This document shows, piece by piece, positions 1-11,540 of a stretch of DNA of 64,000 nt; position 1 is the first letter of the stretch, and each line of letters begins with the position of its first letter. The notes beneath the pieces are model-generated. The model was not told the DNA's origin, did no database searches, and saw only the letters and a program-made list of their open reading frames with translations. The stretch spans positions 105,309-169,308 of the forward strand of contig BDDD01000880.1 in the NCBI GenBank assembly GCA_001972305.1. Direction: 5' to 3'. The position numbers were made by a program, and so were the translations under genes. The DNA is from Cephalotus follicularis. Its lineage: Eukaryota > Streptophyta > Magnoliopsida > Oxalidales > Cephalotaceae.

Positions 1-243
1 AACCATCAATCCAGTCAAACATGTCGCAGAGGACAAATCAATCCAATCCAATACAGTCATGTCACGGCGGACAAAACAATCCGATACAGTCAAACATGTC
101 ACAACGGACAACCAATCTGTCAATCGTGTCACATCAGACACACAATCTATCAATCATGTCACATCAGACACGCAATCCATCAATCATGTCACATCGGACA
201 CACAATCGAATTCAAGTTGCTTACACAATAGTGCTTAGCAACC

Positions 244-575
244 GGTTACTTACACAACAATGCTTAGTAACCCAAAAGGGAGTCCCTGGCTACTTACTCA
301 ACAAAGCTTAGTAACCCTTGTATGGGAAACCCTAGCTAGTTACTCAACAGAGCTTAGTAGCTACCGTATGTGGAATCTCCGGCTACTTACTCAACAAAGC
401 TTAGTAGTGGAGTTCCTGGCTACTTACTCAACAAAGCTTAGCAGCCATTGTATGGAAAACCCTAGCTACTTACTCAACAGAGCTTAGTAGCTACAGTATA
501 TGGAATATCCGGCTACTTACTCAACAGAGCTTAGTAGGGGAATTCTTGAATACTTACTCAACAGAGCTTAGCAGC
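244..575. repeat. Minisatellite with higher-order structure in A 3' LTR
   Basis: About eight imperfect copies of a unit around GGCTACTTACTCAACAGAGC plus a TTAGTAG tail, separated by short linkers. The segments 287-415 and 416-548 form a tandem pair of about 129 bp, each with three units and the same order of linkers. A further lone unit lies at 684-710. The sister LTR has one unit (about 8933-8960). Confidence 0.85.
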
Positions 576-1089
576 CAACTACAATCAATCCATACATTAC
601 AAGTAATTATTAATAAATATAATACTTCTAAACCATACATTCCCAAATGTACATCAGTCCTTTTAAAACAGTTCACAGTCTTGGCTACTTACTCAACAGA
701 GCTTAGTAATCATCAAAGTCTTGCAATCCATTTCAAGTCATTTATAAGTATAAATACTTGAAAACAAATATATATTTACTCAATATATATAACAGTCCTT
801 TCCAAAACAGTCATCAAGTAATTTATGTAATATAAAGTACTCGCCAAAACATATTTATTCAAGATATGTAAGAGTTCTTTGAAACCTCATTTCAATCCAT
901 TGAAATATAGCATTTCATATAAAATAGTGATTTATCAAAATCATGCAGGTACTTTCCAAAATGATAATGCACTTTAGAAAACCCAACGATCAATCCGCAG
1001 TCACATCGACGCTAACCGGCAGAAAGCTAGGAAAGCTCGACCAATCCACAGTAATATGCAAGCAACCATATGCTCAAAACGCAAACAGA

Positions 1090-1420
1090 ATCTTTTGGCA
1101 TCATCACTTAACTCTAGATGTCCACGTTTATATCAGTTATCTTAGCCGTTAACGTCTACTCTAGGCGTCAACGTTCAATCCAATCACTCAAGCGTCGCCG
1201 CTTAACTCTTTGCGTCAGCGTTTATTCCCTTGGCGTCGACACTTTGAGGTAGGAACCTCTGGCGTCAACACTACACGTGTCCATTCTCACACACAACGAA
1301 TCATGGCATCGACATTTTCTCTAAGCGTCAACGTTTGTCGCGAGAACATGACTTATTCTCCGTATAACAATCCATAGCGTCGACGCTTCTTTCATAAGCG
1401 TCGACGGTTAAGCGAACCAA
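1090..1420. repeat. Cluster of GCGTCGACGC-like palindromes (A 3' LTR)
   Basis: At least ten matches or near matches to GCGTCGACGC, with an exact copy at 1377-1386. Variants such as GCGTCAACG differ by C-to-T or G-to-A changes, as expected from decay of methylated CpG. The matching cluster in the sister LTR is at 9390-9690. Confidence 0.8.
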
Positions 1421-2837
1421 AACACGGTTCCTTTAACACTTGTCAAAACCAATAGGACTCAAGCATACAACACATGCCATTCAATCCGCAATCATTGTAA
1501 AACGCAATATGCATTACAGGTTAACTATTCACAGCAACCCTAATAGAATCACACAATTCATAATCCATGCATTTCATCAAATGAACACTCATTACAATTG
1601 AACTCAAATATGCATGTATAAATTCCCTACAACTACCCGTACCTCTGATTCCGAGTTAGGAATCGCAGAAGCAACAGCACAGTCGAGCTGCAGATTCAAT
1701 TGCAGAACCTTTGCCAATAACCGTTGAACCGAAACTGGTTCTCACTAATTGATCAATTGCTTACTGCCAAATCCAATTGCCACTCGCACACTGCACATAC
1801 AACACATTTCATTACGATCAACGCACGCAAAACATTGCCGTCACTGAAACACCCGCCGGATTCCGGCCAACTCATCCAGCTTGTGAATACCCATCGACAG
1901 GTTCCACATTGAATGGTCTACACAGAACCGCTCAGGACTCACCGTGAATAGGCGCCGAACGCCGCGCCACAGCCGACAGTGAGTTGTGACTCACTGAGTC
2001 AACTCTCTGGACCTCAACATGTCCGATCGCCACCCAAAAATGCCACACATTCACCAGTCCTACTCGTCATTGCCTGTGACTCGCCGAGACTCGGCGCCAA
2101 ATGCCGTGTCTCAGGCGGCAGTGAGTCGACTGGCTGGGTCGACTCAGCCTAGTGATTCCGGTCGATTCCGGCCGAATCACGCCTCACCGGTGGTCAAAAT
2201 GGCTAGAGCTAGCCCTCTACACCAAAACCCACCCCATCCGCGACACTAACGGTGTTGGAAAACGCCGGGCAGAGGCGCTCATAGTGGCGGGGAGAAGAAG
2301 AAAAAGAAGAGAAAAGAAGAAGGGGGAAGAGGTTACCGGTCGGTGGAGCGCCTGGGTTGCTCGCTGTCCTCTCTCGGTCCGGTAGCTGGCTCCGGCGCGC
2401 TCTCTCTCCCTCTGCTCTGAGCTCTCTCCCACTCTCTCTCTCTCTCTCTCTCCCTGTGTCTCTTTCTTTGCACGGGCGCGCTATGCGCCCGTGCCTCTCT
2501 TTTTTTCTTTTGTTCAATGCTTCTCCCCTAATTCTTTATTAGTTTTTGGCTTTCTTCTTGGTATTTTTCCAGCAAAATACTAAGCTCCGGGTCCTGTTTT
2601 TTTTTGCGAATCGCGACGTAAATTATCCAAACTGCAACCAAAATAATCGAAATAATATTTCAAACATTGGGCTTTACTGTCGCGCATTAAAAATAGGCTT
2701 AATTAGTCATTTAGGCCAACATAATTACGGCTTCAATGCGTAATGCCTTTTTATTACTCCGGGCCTCTATCGGTTTTATTACAACCGTACACACACCAAT
2801 TTCATAATAATTATTTATGAAATTCTGGGGCATTACA

Positions 2838-2852
2838 TCCTCCCCTCCTTAC
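2838..2852 (-). other. Polypurine tract of element A
   Basis: On the minus strand GTAAGGAGGGGAGGA directly abuts the LTR start TGTAATGCCCC. This is the plus-strand priming site expected just upstream of a 3' LTR. Confidence 0.8.
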
Positions 2853-3070
2853 AGAAATCTCGTCCCGAGATTCCCTAGATTAAACATGTGAAGGTAGAAT
2901 GCCTTTACTTCTTCCTCACATTCTAAGTGGCTTTCCAAGCCCATGATATTACCATCACACTTCCACCAATATCGAGTTTCAGATCTCGATACATCTTGCC
3001 AATCGCCGGATGTACGGAGAAACTGGAGCGATAGGCTTGTGACCACATCTCCTCCACAACAAACAATTCA
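2853..3070 (-). pseudogene. Element A pol remnant: chromodomain tail joined to integrase zinc region
   Basis: Minus-strand translation near 2860-2945 gives a run with W-E-x-H-L-E-C-E-E-E, the decayed end of a chromovirus chromodomain. At 2950-3060 it passes directly into the integrase zinc-binding region (QAYRSSFSVHPAIGKMYRDL). In an intact element these parts are separated by the whole integrase core, so about 1 kb has been lost, and all of RT, RNase H and protease is also missing on the left side of gag. No open frame of useful length remains. Confidence 0.7.
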
Positions 3071-4367
3071 TAAGCATACGATCCATAACCATATGGTTTA
3101 TGGCCGCACATTCCGTAACCGTACAATCTGTATCCGTTCGATCTGTAACCATACTATATCCATATCACTGGGTCTCCAAGAACCCAACATATCACCAATT
3201 ATTATTCCGCAACTTCAAATAACTCCAATTAGCACTTTATCAATCATATCACAACAACGAAATAATCAATTGAATACATTTCAACTCTTATAATCTCCCA
3301 AAAATCGGTCATGAAGTATTCATTTATCAGACTATGCCCCCTGTAAAGAAAACACATTTTATATATTCACACTCCCGAAGGAGGAACCAATAGTCATAAA
3401 TGGGCTCAGCCCTCATCAAATAACAATTCAATAGAATTACATCGTTCTAGAACCTCAAGTGATGAATCCATTAAAAATCATACTCTTTGAATTTCCTGAA
3501 ACTTGGGAATGAAGTATTCGTTTATCGGACTTCATGCCACCTGATAAACCACAGTTTATATGTTTTGGGGTTTAACCCTCATATCTCATCACAGTCTATA
3601 TGATGGGGGCTCTGCCCACACCAGACTACATCACAACTAAATCAAGTATATCATGTGCATGAGGAAGGACAATCCTTTCAATACCCACAATGATGGGCTT
3701 GATCATATCCAACAATATCATACGCATGCGAAGGATAGTCATGTCAAAACCTCAAAAGACGAGTCTGATCGTATCCCGTAATATCATACACCGATCAATG
3801 ATGCACTGCCACATGCCGACAGGTCCAATACATCAACACACATTTATTTTCCAGCACTGCCACAAGCTGACAGGTCATATAATATAAATATACTGTTCAT
3901 CCACAGCAATTACCTTATACAACCATAAATTAGAGAATATAAATTCTTACCCTGCACTCGGACTGTCTAATCACTAACGCGTCCACCTGAACCTGACCCA
4001 CTTCATTTCAATGAAACAGGTCAGCAGCCAGTAGCTGTGTACAATATACATATGCAATGAATGCATGCCAGGGTGTAACAGATATATGTGTAATGTCAAT
4101 CATGTGAGATGCACACATAACATAAGAAATATGAACAATGTCATTTCATATCTACATAAGTCATAAAATAATTCGTCATCAGTAACTCTACCATTTACCA
4201 TTATCTGGAGCCATTCGCCCCATATCAAACTATGACCGTGCTATATCCATTACATTTCATGTTCGTTTACGGTCCATAGCCGTTTACGGTCCATAACCAT
4301 CTAATCAATACAGTTACAATCAATAACAATATGATGTACTTTGGACTATATAAGTAAGCTGTAAAAG
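3071..4367 (-). mobile_element. Fragment of a C-family LTR inside element A
   Basis: The segment resembles, in reverse complement, the 3' part of LTR C (19360-19688, 37905-38242 and 47713-47870). Shared points are a CACTGCCACATG block with a nearby AATACATCAACACACAT run, a 'gacccacttcatttcaatga' stretch, and the sequence around GACTATGCCCCCTGTAAAG. Neither a TG start nor a CA end with a target duplication can be seen, so it is a truncated insertion or a recombination product. It separates the pol remnant from gag. No gene is visible. Confidence 0.6.
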
Positions 4368-5427
4368 TAAGAGCGAAGGCCTTACCTCTCATGATGTTTT
4401 TACCGGTATCTCTCCGCTGTGAAGGTCCAGCTGTGGCACCACCATCACTCGCAGGTCCAGTGGGCACTGTCACTTGCCTCGTCGGACAATCCCTCCGTAA
4501 ATGGTCAGGTGCTTCACACTTCGTGCAAAACCCATTCTTCCACCAGCAATCTTCTAGTTGATGGCCCTTGCGGCCACAATAAGGACAGACTCCAATCCTC
4601 GCATTACTCCCTTGACTAGGAATACCCTGAATAGCGGTCTGTTGAAGTTTGTTCTTTGATGATTTTGTCAGAGAACCACTACCCTGCCCTTTCAATGGAG
4701 CTGGTCTAGACTGTGTGGGGGGCTGTCTGTTCTGCTGGACGTGAGCCCTCTCAGCGCGGTCTTCATTTTGGATACTCTCCAGCAATCTCGCCTTCTAAGC
4801 GACTTGTACAAAAGTCCCCAATTCCATCACTCTAATCCTTGACCGAAGATCCGGTCGCAGGCCTCTCAAGAACCTCCGAATCTTCTTTTCTTCGTTGGCT
4901 ACCAGATAGGCTGACTGTCTGGCTAGCTCCATAAACCTAGCCTGGTATTCGGCCACAATCATCTCTCCTTGTTGCAGCTCCAGGAGTTCCGTCTCTCTCC
5001 GTTCTTGTTCAATTCGAAGTACATAAGTGTCAAGGAACTCCCTTTGGAACCTTTCCCATGTACCGTCGAGTCCAGCTGACTCCCACTTTGCCTTGACCAT
5101 CTCCCACCAGTGGATGGCCTCACCCCAGAGTCGATATACTGCAAACTTCAATTTTTGACCATTGGTGCAGTCCATCACCTCAAAGATCTTTTCTAGATTC
5201 TGTAACCACCTCTCAGCAATGGTAGCATCCAACTCTCCTCTGAAACTGGGTGGATTCGGTCTCATAAACCTTTCAAGGTTCCTTCCAAACTGACTTCCCT
5301 CGTGATATACACCCTGGTTGGGAGCCATACCTTGCTGCTGAATTTGGGCATACAATCGCCGCATCTCCTCCATGTTAGCTGCATTAACAGCCATCTGTTG
5401 CTGAAAGTAATCGGCCATCCGTTCCAT
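4368..5427 (-). pseudogene. gag: Element A gag (Retrotrans_gag and zinc knuckle), main part
   Basis: Gag forms the capsid-like particle of the retrotransposon. The Retrotrans_gag domain lies in the upstream half (ERWLQNLEKIFEVMD, IHWWEMVKAKWE, YQARFMELARQSAYL), followed by a basic spacer and two CCHC-type knuckles (CPYCGRKGHQLEDC and CTKCEAPDHLRRDC). An in-frame TAG at about 4786-4794 divides the frame. Homology to the gag-protease junction ends near 4368, where the C-type LTR fragment begins. The first part of gag lies at 7748-7838, because solo LTR F is inserted in codons near the N-terminus. The product cannot be made intact. Confidence 0.85.
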
Positions 5428-6599
5428 CGGATACCTCCTTTCATCTACATTTTTGTCACACCCCGCTTCTTAAACAACATAAGTCATGGCAATTTAACAC
5501 AAATATTCAGCTTATAGAAAAACGATAAAATTAAAAACATTGATTCCATCAACAACTGCGGAAGCATTTAATAGTAAGCTGAACAACAACCCGAATCATG
5601 TGTCCCATACCACACGATTCCATCAACTAACATCATTGAGCCAATGTCAAAAGCCCCCAAACGGAGCGTGATCAATACATCAAAACAGTAATCCAAAATA
5701 AAACATGTCTTAATACATCATTTAGTGTTTATCTTAAGCAAATAAAACGACATAAAACTCCACCCGCTCTACAGAGCTCAACGGTACCAGTCCGCCGCAT
5801 CAACCTGAAAATCAATCTGCAACAGTAGGGGGTTAGCCTTTATCCTCACTCGGCTAAACCATAAGTGTAATTCAAGGTTAGTGATAACGAATGTCATGAA
5901 ATGAATGCACTCATGATGCAATATATATATATATCGCTACGCGTACATATACATATGTATATACATATATGCCAATAGGTACAACCATGCCAAGTGGCTA
6001 CAACCAAAAAATCATCAATCATGTCTCAAGTGACAAATCAATCCAAACGAATCGGTACGAAGAGCACCGCCATCTCCTGGCCCCGACGTCGTACTCTTAC
6101 TCCGGCCTCCGACTCCCGGGTCACGAAGCAAGCCAACAAATCAAACTCATGAATGCTCGCACGCTGTGTTCAGCAATCATGGTAACCCGTGCTACCCGCA
6201 CTATGTGTCAGGTAACATTGTACTTGGGCATCCCTAGCCATCTCCTGGCACCTAGGAGAACATCCCCGCCACCGGCCATCAGTGACACTCCGTCACCCCA
6301 GCCAGTACGGCATCAATCACAATCAACAACTCAATTCATTTCAAATCGTTTCCAAGTAGTTTATAAAGTACTGGAAATAATACATTTATATCAAAATGTA
6401 TCGCATCTTTGAAACCATGTTTCAATCCATTGAAAACATACATTTTATCAAAATATATATTTTCGTATCAAATAATGATTTATATAAAATCATGTACACA
6501 TTTCTAAAATGAATAAAAACACTTTAGAACCAATCACATTTCAATCATCAACTCAATTCAAATAAGAATGCAATGCAAGGATATGCTCAAGTATGCGGG

Positions 6600-6925
6600 T
6601 CAGTCCCTATCCAGTCGGCTGTCTCTCCTGACAGTCGGATGCTCCCTTCGACAGCTGGCTGTCCTAATCCTGGCAGTCGGCTGCCACTTCATCCAGTCGG
6701 CTGCCCTCTCTTGGCAGTCGACTGCCTTCCTTATCCAGTCGGCTGCCCTCTCATGGCAGTCGACTACACATCCTCCTGCGGATGTGTTCTATCTAACGTA
6801 TGAGCAGTCAACTGGTTCATACACCTAGTCGGCTGGTTCCCGTTGAGTAGCCGGCTGTTCGCACTGGACAGCCGGCTATCCTAGCCCTCCAGTCGACTGC
6901 CCGCCATGGCAGTCGACTGGATTTA
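6600..6925. repeat. Array of GGCAGTCGACTGCC-like palindromes (solo LTR F, downstream cluster)
   Basis: About fourteen near-copies of CAGTCGGCTG or CAGTCGACTG spaced roughly 15-30 bp. Several are perfect palindromes around GTCGAC. In sense orientation the array lies downstream of the TATA-like box. Confidence 0.8.
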
Positions 6926-7350
6926 CACCAGTAGGCAAAAATAGCAGTTAAAATGCACATCATCCACACTTCGATCCATTCAAATACGAGCATTCAACAA
7001 CAACAACATACATTTATGCTCATAACACAGTTCATAGCATGCATTTCACCCATTAACGTCAATTATAACAACACTTAAATCACAATTATGAGGTTTACCC
7101 CTACCTTAGAATTCCGAGTTAGGAATTGCAATCCACCTCTTTAAGTTCCAATCCAAGTTTCCAAGCCTCCGGATTCGTCCAGTAACTCCAACAAATTCGG
7201 ATCCTCCGGTCACTGGTCCAAGCTCCCCAACACAGCCCACACAAAGCTTTTTGGAACACAACACACACGCTTCCTCTCCTTTCTCCCTCACACTCTTTCA
7301 CTTTCTTCTCCTTTTGTCACGATTGGTGAAGATTGAAAGAGAGAAAACAC

Positions 7351-7360
7351 ATTTTTATGG
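7351..7360 (-). promoter_or_regulatory. TATA-like box of solo LTR F
   Basis: Minus-strand CCATAAAAAT, followed downstream by a pyrimidine-rich leader typical of a plant start region. It lies between the two palindrome clusters of the LTR. Confidence 0.45.
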
Positions 7361-7454
7361 AGAACACAGACCTCTCTCTCTTCTCCTCTATCTGTCCACA
7401 TTAAAACAAAATACACTCCCCTTTTCCACCAATAGTCTGGCACGCACGTTATGC

Positions 7455-7600
7455 TGCCAGACCTGTCGACAGTTGACTGCCTAGACCTGGCAGTCGGCTG
7501 TCCCCACCGACACTATCCAGCCGGCTGCCTCATGCAACAGGCAGTTGGTTCCTTCCTACAGGGTCCAGTCGGCTGGCCCTTATGGGCAGTCGGCTGCCCG
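7455..7600. repeat. GTCGAC/GTCGGC palindrome array (solo LTR F, upstream cluster)
   Basis: About eight copies of the CAGTCGRCTG type. In sense orientation it lies 100-250 bp upstream of the TATA-like box, the usual place for promoter elements in U3. Confidence 0.7.
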
Positions 7601-7747
7601 CCCTGCACATGCACCTCCACACTTCAACTTTTGCCCAAGTTTAAATATTACAAATAGGGAAAAGTCATAATTCTCATTAATTCCAAGCATAATTTACATC
7701 GTAAAACAACATTACACCTTAACGAAAATCCCGGGTGTTACAATTTT

Positions 7748-7838
7748 GGGGAACATTCACCCCTTGCGGAACACTTGCTTCCCGGGGAGCATCTGCCTCA
7801 GTGGCTCTAGCTCTCGCACGTGTTCTCCTTCTGTCCAT
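7748..7838 (-). pseudogene. gag: Element A gag, N-terminal part
   Basis: The start codon at 7836-7838 opens a basic N-terminus MDRRRTRARA, as in the gag of element E (start at 62907). It runs in frame to 7748, where solo LTR F interrupts, and continues at 5453. Together with 4368-5427 it makes up A's gag. Confidence 0.75.
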
Positions 7839-7938
7839 TTGTTCCTATATGGAAAAGATGTCAATAGTAATCATCTCAAGGAAACAATTCGTTAATTGCC
7901 AAGGAACTAATCAGAGCTAAGCATATAAATGGATATAT

Positions 7939-7950
7939 GCTCTGATACCA
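7939..7950 (-). other. Primer binding site of element A
   Basis: Minus-strand TGGTATCAGAGC, complementary to the 3' end of plant initiator tRNA-Met, four bases from the LTR edge at 7955. It marks the boundary between internal region and 5' LTR. Confidence 0.9.
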
Positions 7951-9008
7951 CTATTGTCACACCCCGTTTCCATAACAATAATAAAAGTGGTGGCAATCAA
8001 CATAATATCCGGCTTATACAATTTTTACGGGGAAATAAAAAACTTTCAACACGATTAATAACTTACGGAAGCATTCAATTATAATCCGAATTAACAACGT
8101 AACACGCAGCCCATACCACGTGTTACCAAAATATGACATTTCATTGTTAATTTCCCTCAAAACGGAGCATGATCAAAATATGTCGATACAATATTTCCTT
8201 CAGTGCGGAAATCCATCAAGTACAATAAATACATTATCCCAAATTAGTAAAGTCATAAACCATTACACATTAATCCAGTACAAGATTTCATCATTTCAAT
8301 AACCAATTGATAATTCTTAACAAGCACGTCTCATCATTCTCTTAAAACTCGAGTACGATTATTACAATAAAATACAATTAAAACAATATTCAGGAAAGAA
8401 GCTTCCAACACAGCTTCAGCAGCACTTGTCCGATTGCCCCTGTCAATTTGAATTTGTAGGGGGTTAACCTTTGTCCTCACTCGGCTAAGTAGAGAAAATA
8501 TAATGCACTTCGGGACTCAATGATAATGAATGTCATGAAATGAATGCACCATGATGCAATACGCGATATGTATACACATATATATGTACATATATATGTA
8601 TACAGGCCAAAAGGTACGACTATGCCAAGTGGCTATAACCATACAAATTATCAATCAGGTCACTGCGGACCCATAAATCCAGTCAAACATGTCGCAGAGG
8701 ACAAATCAATCCAATCCAATACAGTCATGTCACGATAGACAAAACAATCCGATACAGTCAAACATGTCACAACGGATAACAAATCTATCAATCGTGTCAC
8801 ATCAGACACACAATCTATCAATCATGTCACATCGGACACACAATCCATCAATCATGTCACATCGGACACACAATCGAATTCAAGTTGCTTACACAAATGT
8901 ACATCAGTCCTTTTAAAATAGTTCACAGTCTTGGCTACTTACTCAATAGAGCTTAGTAGTCATCAAAGTCTTTCAATCCATTTCAAGTAATTTATAAGTA
9001 TAAACACT

Positions 9009-9015
<7 letters not shown>

Positions 9016-9061
<46 letters not shown>
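9016..9061. repeat. (CA)n(TA)n microsatellite
   Basis: About 17 CA units followed by about 7 TA units in the 5' LTR of A. The sister LTR has only a short AT run at the same point (about 768-780), so the expansion happened after insertion. The minus-strand open frame through it is an artefact. Confidence 0.95.
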
Positions 9062-9062
<1 letters not shown>

Positions 9063-9389
9063 CTCAATATATATAACAGTCCTTTCCAAAACAGTCATCA
9101 AGTAATTTATATAATATAAAGTACTCGCCAAAACATATTTATTCAAAATATGTAAGAGTTCTTTGAAACCTCGTTTCAATCCATTGAAATATAGCATTTC
9201 ATATAAAATAGTGATTTATCAAAATTATGCAGGTACTTTCCAAAATGATAATGCACTTTAGAAAACCCAACGATCAATCCACAGTCACATCGACGCTAAC
9301 CGACACAAAGCTAGGAAAGCTCGACAAATCCATAGTAATATGCAAGCAACCATATGCTCAAAACGCAAACAGACTCTTTTGACATCATC

Positions 9390-9690
9390 ACCTAACTCTA
9401 GACGTCCACGTTTATATCAGTTCTCTTAGCCGTTAACGTCTACTCTAGGCGTCAACGTTCAATCCAATCACTCAAGCGTCGTCGCTTAACTCTTAGCGCC
9501 AGCGCTTATTCCCTTGGCGTCGACGCTTTGAGGTAGGAACCTCAGGCGTCAACACTACACGTGTCTATTCTCACACACAACGAATCATGGCGTCGATGTT
9601 TTCTCTAAGCGTCGACATTTATCGTGAAAACAGGACTCATTCTCCGTATAACAGTCCATAGCATCGACGCTTCTTTCCTAAGCGTCGATG
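9390..9690. repeat. GCGTCGACGC palindrome cluster (A 5' LTR)
   Basis: Counterpart of 1090-1420. An exact GCGTCGACGC is at 9517-9526, with many one- or two-base variants. Confidence 0.8.
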
Positions 9691-9883
9691 GTTAAGCGAA
9701 CCAAAACACGGTTCCTTCAACACGTGTCAAAACCAATAGGACTCAAGCGTACAACACATGCCATTCAATCCGCAATCATTGTAAAACGCAATATGCATTA
9801 CAAGTTAACTATTCATAGCAACCCTAACAGAATCACACAATTCATAATCCATGCATTTCATCAAATGAACACTCATTACAATA

Positions 9884-11525
9884 TGGCTTGGCCCATTGGC
9901 GGCCCAGTAAATAGCTCTTCCCGTTGGTGACTCAATCGATAGCTTTGTCCGTAGGTGGCTCAATACAATATATCTCTTCCTGTAGGTGACTCAATCAATA
10001 GCACGAAGGCGGTGACAATCTAATTAGAGGAAACATATGGACATTTAACCATTGTCTAAAATTCCTGACTGGATATCACGAGGTCACCCTAATAGGAATA
10101 TACAATCAATCAATCAGTAAATGGCCAATAGGGGGTGATTGTCTAAGCAAATGGAACATATGGAAATTTAACTATTGCCTAGCATCCCTGATTAGATATC
10201 TCTAATGTGCATATGGTTACACTCAACAATCAAAATGACTACTCAATCGTTCGATATGATCGGTCAGTTGGTGGATGGATTCCATCTAGTCAATGTAGAA
10301 AACTACTGAAAAGGGCTTGTCCAACATCAAGTGAGGGCCAGACAAGCAATCATTTGAAAATGATTTGAAAATAGTTTAAAAACAACAACAAGGGTGTTAA
10401 GCGACGACCTTAAGTGACGACGTTTAGACTCTAAGAGCCGACGCTTAGCTCAGTGAAATGGCTCAAGTGTCAAGAGTTAGACTATCAATCTACTTTAACC
10501 AGTGACGCCTAGGTTATAGCATCAACGCTTAAGCATCCCAGTGGCTCAATTTGTGAAAATGTCTATTAAGTTGCAACACCTTGGTCCAAGCGCTGACCAA
10601 GGCATTGGCACTCAGTATCATCAGTTATCACTGGGAAGAACCTAGCCTTAAGCGGCAACGCCTAGACTCTAAGCACCAGTGCTTAAGTCAACCAGTGGCT
10701 TGGTTTCAATGTAGAACGATAATAAGCGGTGACGACTATGGACAAGGCATCGACTCTTAGATAGAACAAATACAAAATTTGTGTAAGTCAATTTGCCATT
10801 TTTCAATCTCTTTTTAATTTTAATCCATTTCTTTCAAAACCAAAGGTTTGTAAAAATCATTTATGGTCAATAAATCAGTTTGTTAGAGTTTGAATCATTG
10901 ATTTAACCCTAGATTCAATTATAGGTAAAAAATCACAAAAATATCCTAAATATCAATTATCAATATTATCAATTTCATGCAATCAATCAGTGTATATAGA
11001 CATAATTAGATGCATTTTAAGTAGAGAATATGTATATGATGATTTGAAGCTTGTAGGTTGAATATCTATCCAAAATCAGAGATTAGACTCAAGCCCAAGG
11101 ATCCAAAATTGATTGGTAAGCTTCAAATGTTGTTGTAGATGTAAAACAGAAGTTCAATCTACCTTTTTTAATGGCTGGCTTGGATTGGCAGTAAGAAAGG
11201 AGGAAAAGATGGGGTTTTGGCTTCAAAATCAGAGAAACCAGTAGAGAGAGAGAGAGATGGGCAGAGAGTTGTGGTGTTTTAGTATGGAGGTATGGCCTTG
11301 TAAGAAAAATGGGTGGTCCACGTTGGTTTAAAATGTGTGAATCTAATTCACAATGGCCCTACTCACCGAAACTCAGATTAAACGTCTCGAACAATAATGG
11401 ATTATATGCATGCACACGCAATAATATAATAATGGGTTTAAAATACCCCAATCCAGTCAATATAATGAAATACAATGAGATGATGTATACGCTAATGCAC
11501 AGTACATCGAGTTTGGGTCGTTGCA
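9884..11525 (-). mobile_element. Element G, 3' LTR
   Basis: Sequence unrelated to LTR A begins at about 9884 (TGGCTTGGCCC) and ends GGGTCGTTGCA at 11525, next to a polypurine tract and chromovirus coding sequence on the minus strand. The right end is secure. The left end is inferred from where LTR A breaks off, and a precise target duplication cannot be checked because G's 5' end is outside the window. It contains short repeats of GTAGGTGACTCAAT type (9920-9990) and palindrome-like motifs at 10385-10760. Confidence 0.65.
10385..10760. repeat. Degenerate AAGCGNCGACGC motifs (G LTR)
   Basis: Scattered copies resembling the palindrome of the other LTRs (AGCGACGAC, AGCGGCAACGCC, AGTGACGCC) but more decayed. 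No exact copy is present. Confidence 0.5.
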
Positions 11526-11540
11526 TTCTCTCCTCCTTAT
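11526..11540 (-). other. Polypurine tract of element G
   Basis: Minus-strand ATAAGGAGGAGAGAA adjoining the LTR start TGCAACGACCC, preceded by the end of the chromodomain frame. Confidence 0.7.

Larger units (their letters stand above)
1..2837 (-). mobile_element. Element A, 3' LTR (cut by window start)
   Basis: Long terminal repeat of a minus-strand Ty3/gypsy element. Its right end reads GGGGCATTACA at 2837 and is followed at once by a pyrimidine-rich stretch that is a polypurine tract on the minus strand. Position 1 corresponds to about position 8671 of the 5' LTR, so roughly 716 bases lie outside the window. The two LTRs match closely over 1-220 and 650-1595. This copy has an extra block of 27-bp repeats (244-575), a cluster of GCGTCGACGC-type palindromes (1090-1420) and a CT-rich segment at 2400-2470 near the presumed transcription start. 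Small reading frames in it are not credible genes. Confidence 0.85.
5454..7742 (-). mobile_element. Solo LTR F inserted in element A gag
   Basis: A 2289-bp block beginning TGTCACACCCCG and ending CGGGTGTTACA, flanked by a perfect 5-bp duplication ATTTT (5449-5453 and 7743-7747). No internal region, primer site or coding sequence is attached, so it is the product of LTR-LTR recombination. Sense is minus. It contains palindrome arrays at 6600-6925 and 7455-7600, a TATA-like box at 7351-7360 and the shared CTAACCCCC module at 5825-5857. Removing it restores the gag reading frame of A across the junction. Confidence 0.92.
7955..9883 (-). mobile_element. Element A, 5' LTR (interrupted by element G)
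   Basis: Begins TGTCACACCCCG after the primer site and matches the 3' LTR (1-1595) up to about 9882. There similarity stops abruptly at the start of another LTR. The remaining part, equivalent to 1596-2837, should lie to the right of G outside the window. It lacks the minisatellite of the sister LTR and has a CA/TA microsatellite at 9016-9061. The shared CTAACCCCC module is at 8456-8489. Confidence 0.85.

Noticed and set aside
244..575. CRISPR-like array of 27-bp repeats
   Set aside because: The units are imperfect, linkers repeat in a fixed order, the context is a plant LTR, and there are no cas genes. It is a minisatellite.
8973..9197. Frame with a long Cys-Val run
   Set aside because: It is direct translation of the (CA)n microsatellite at 9016-9061.
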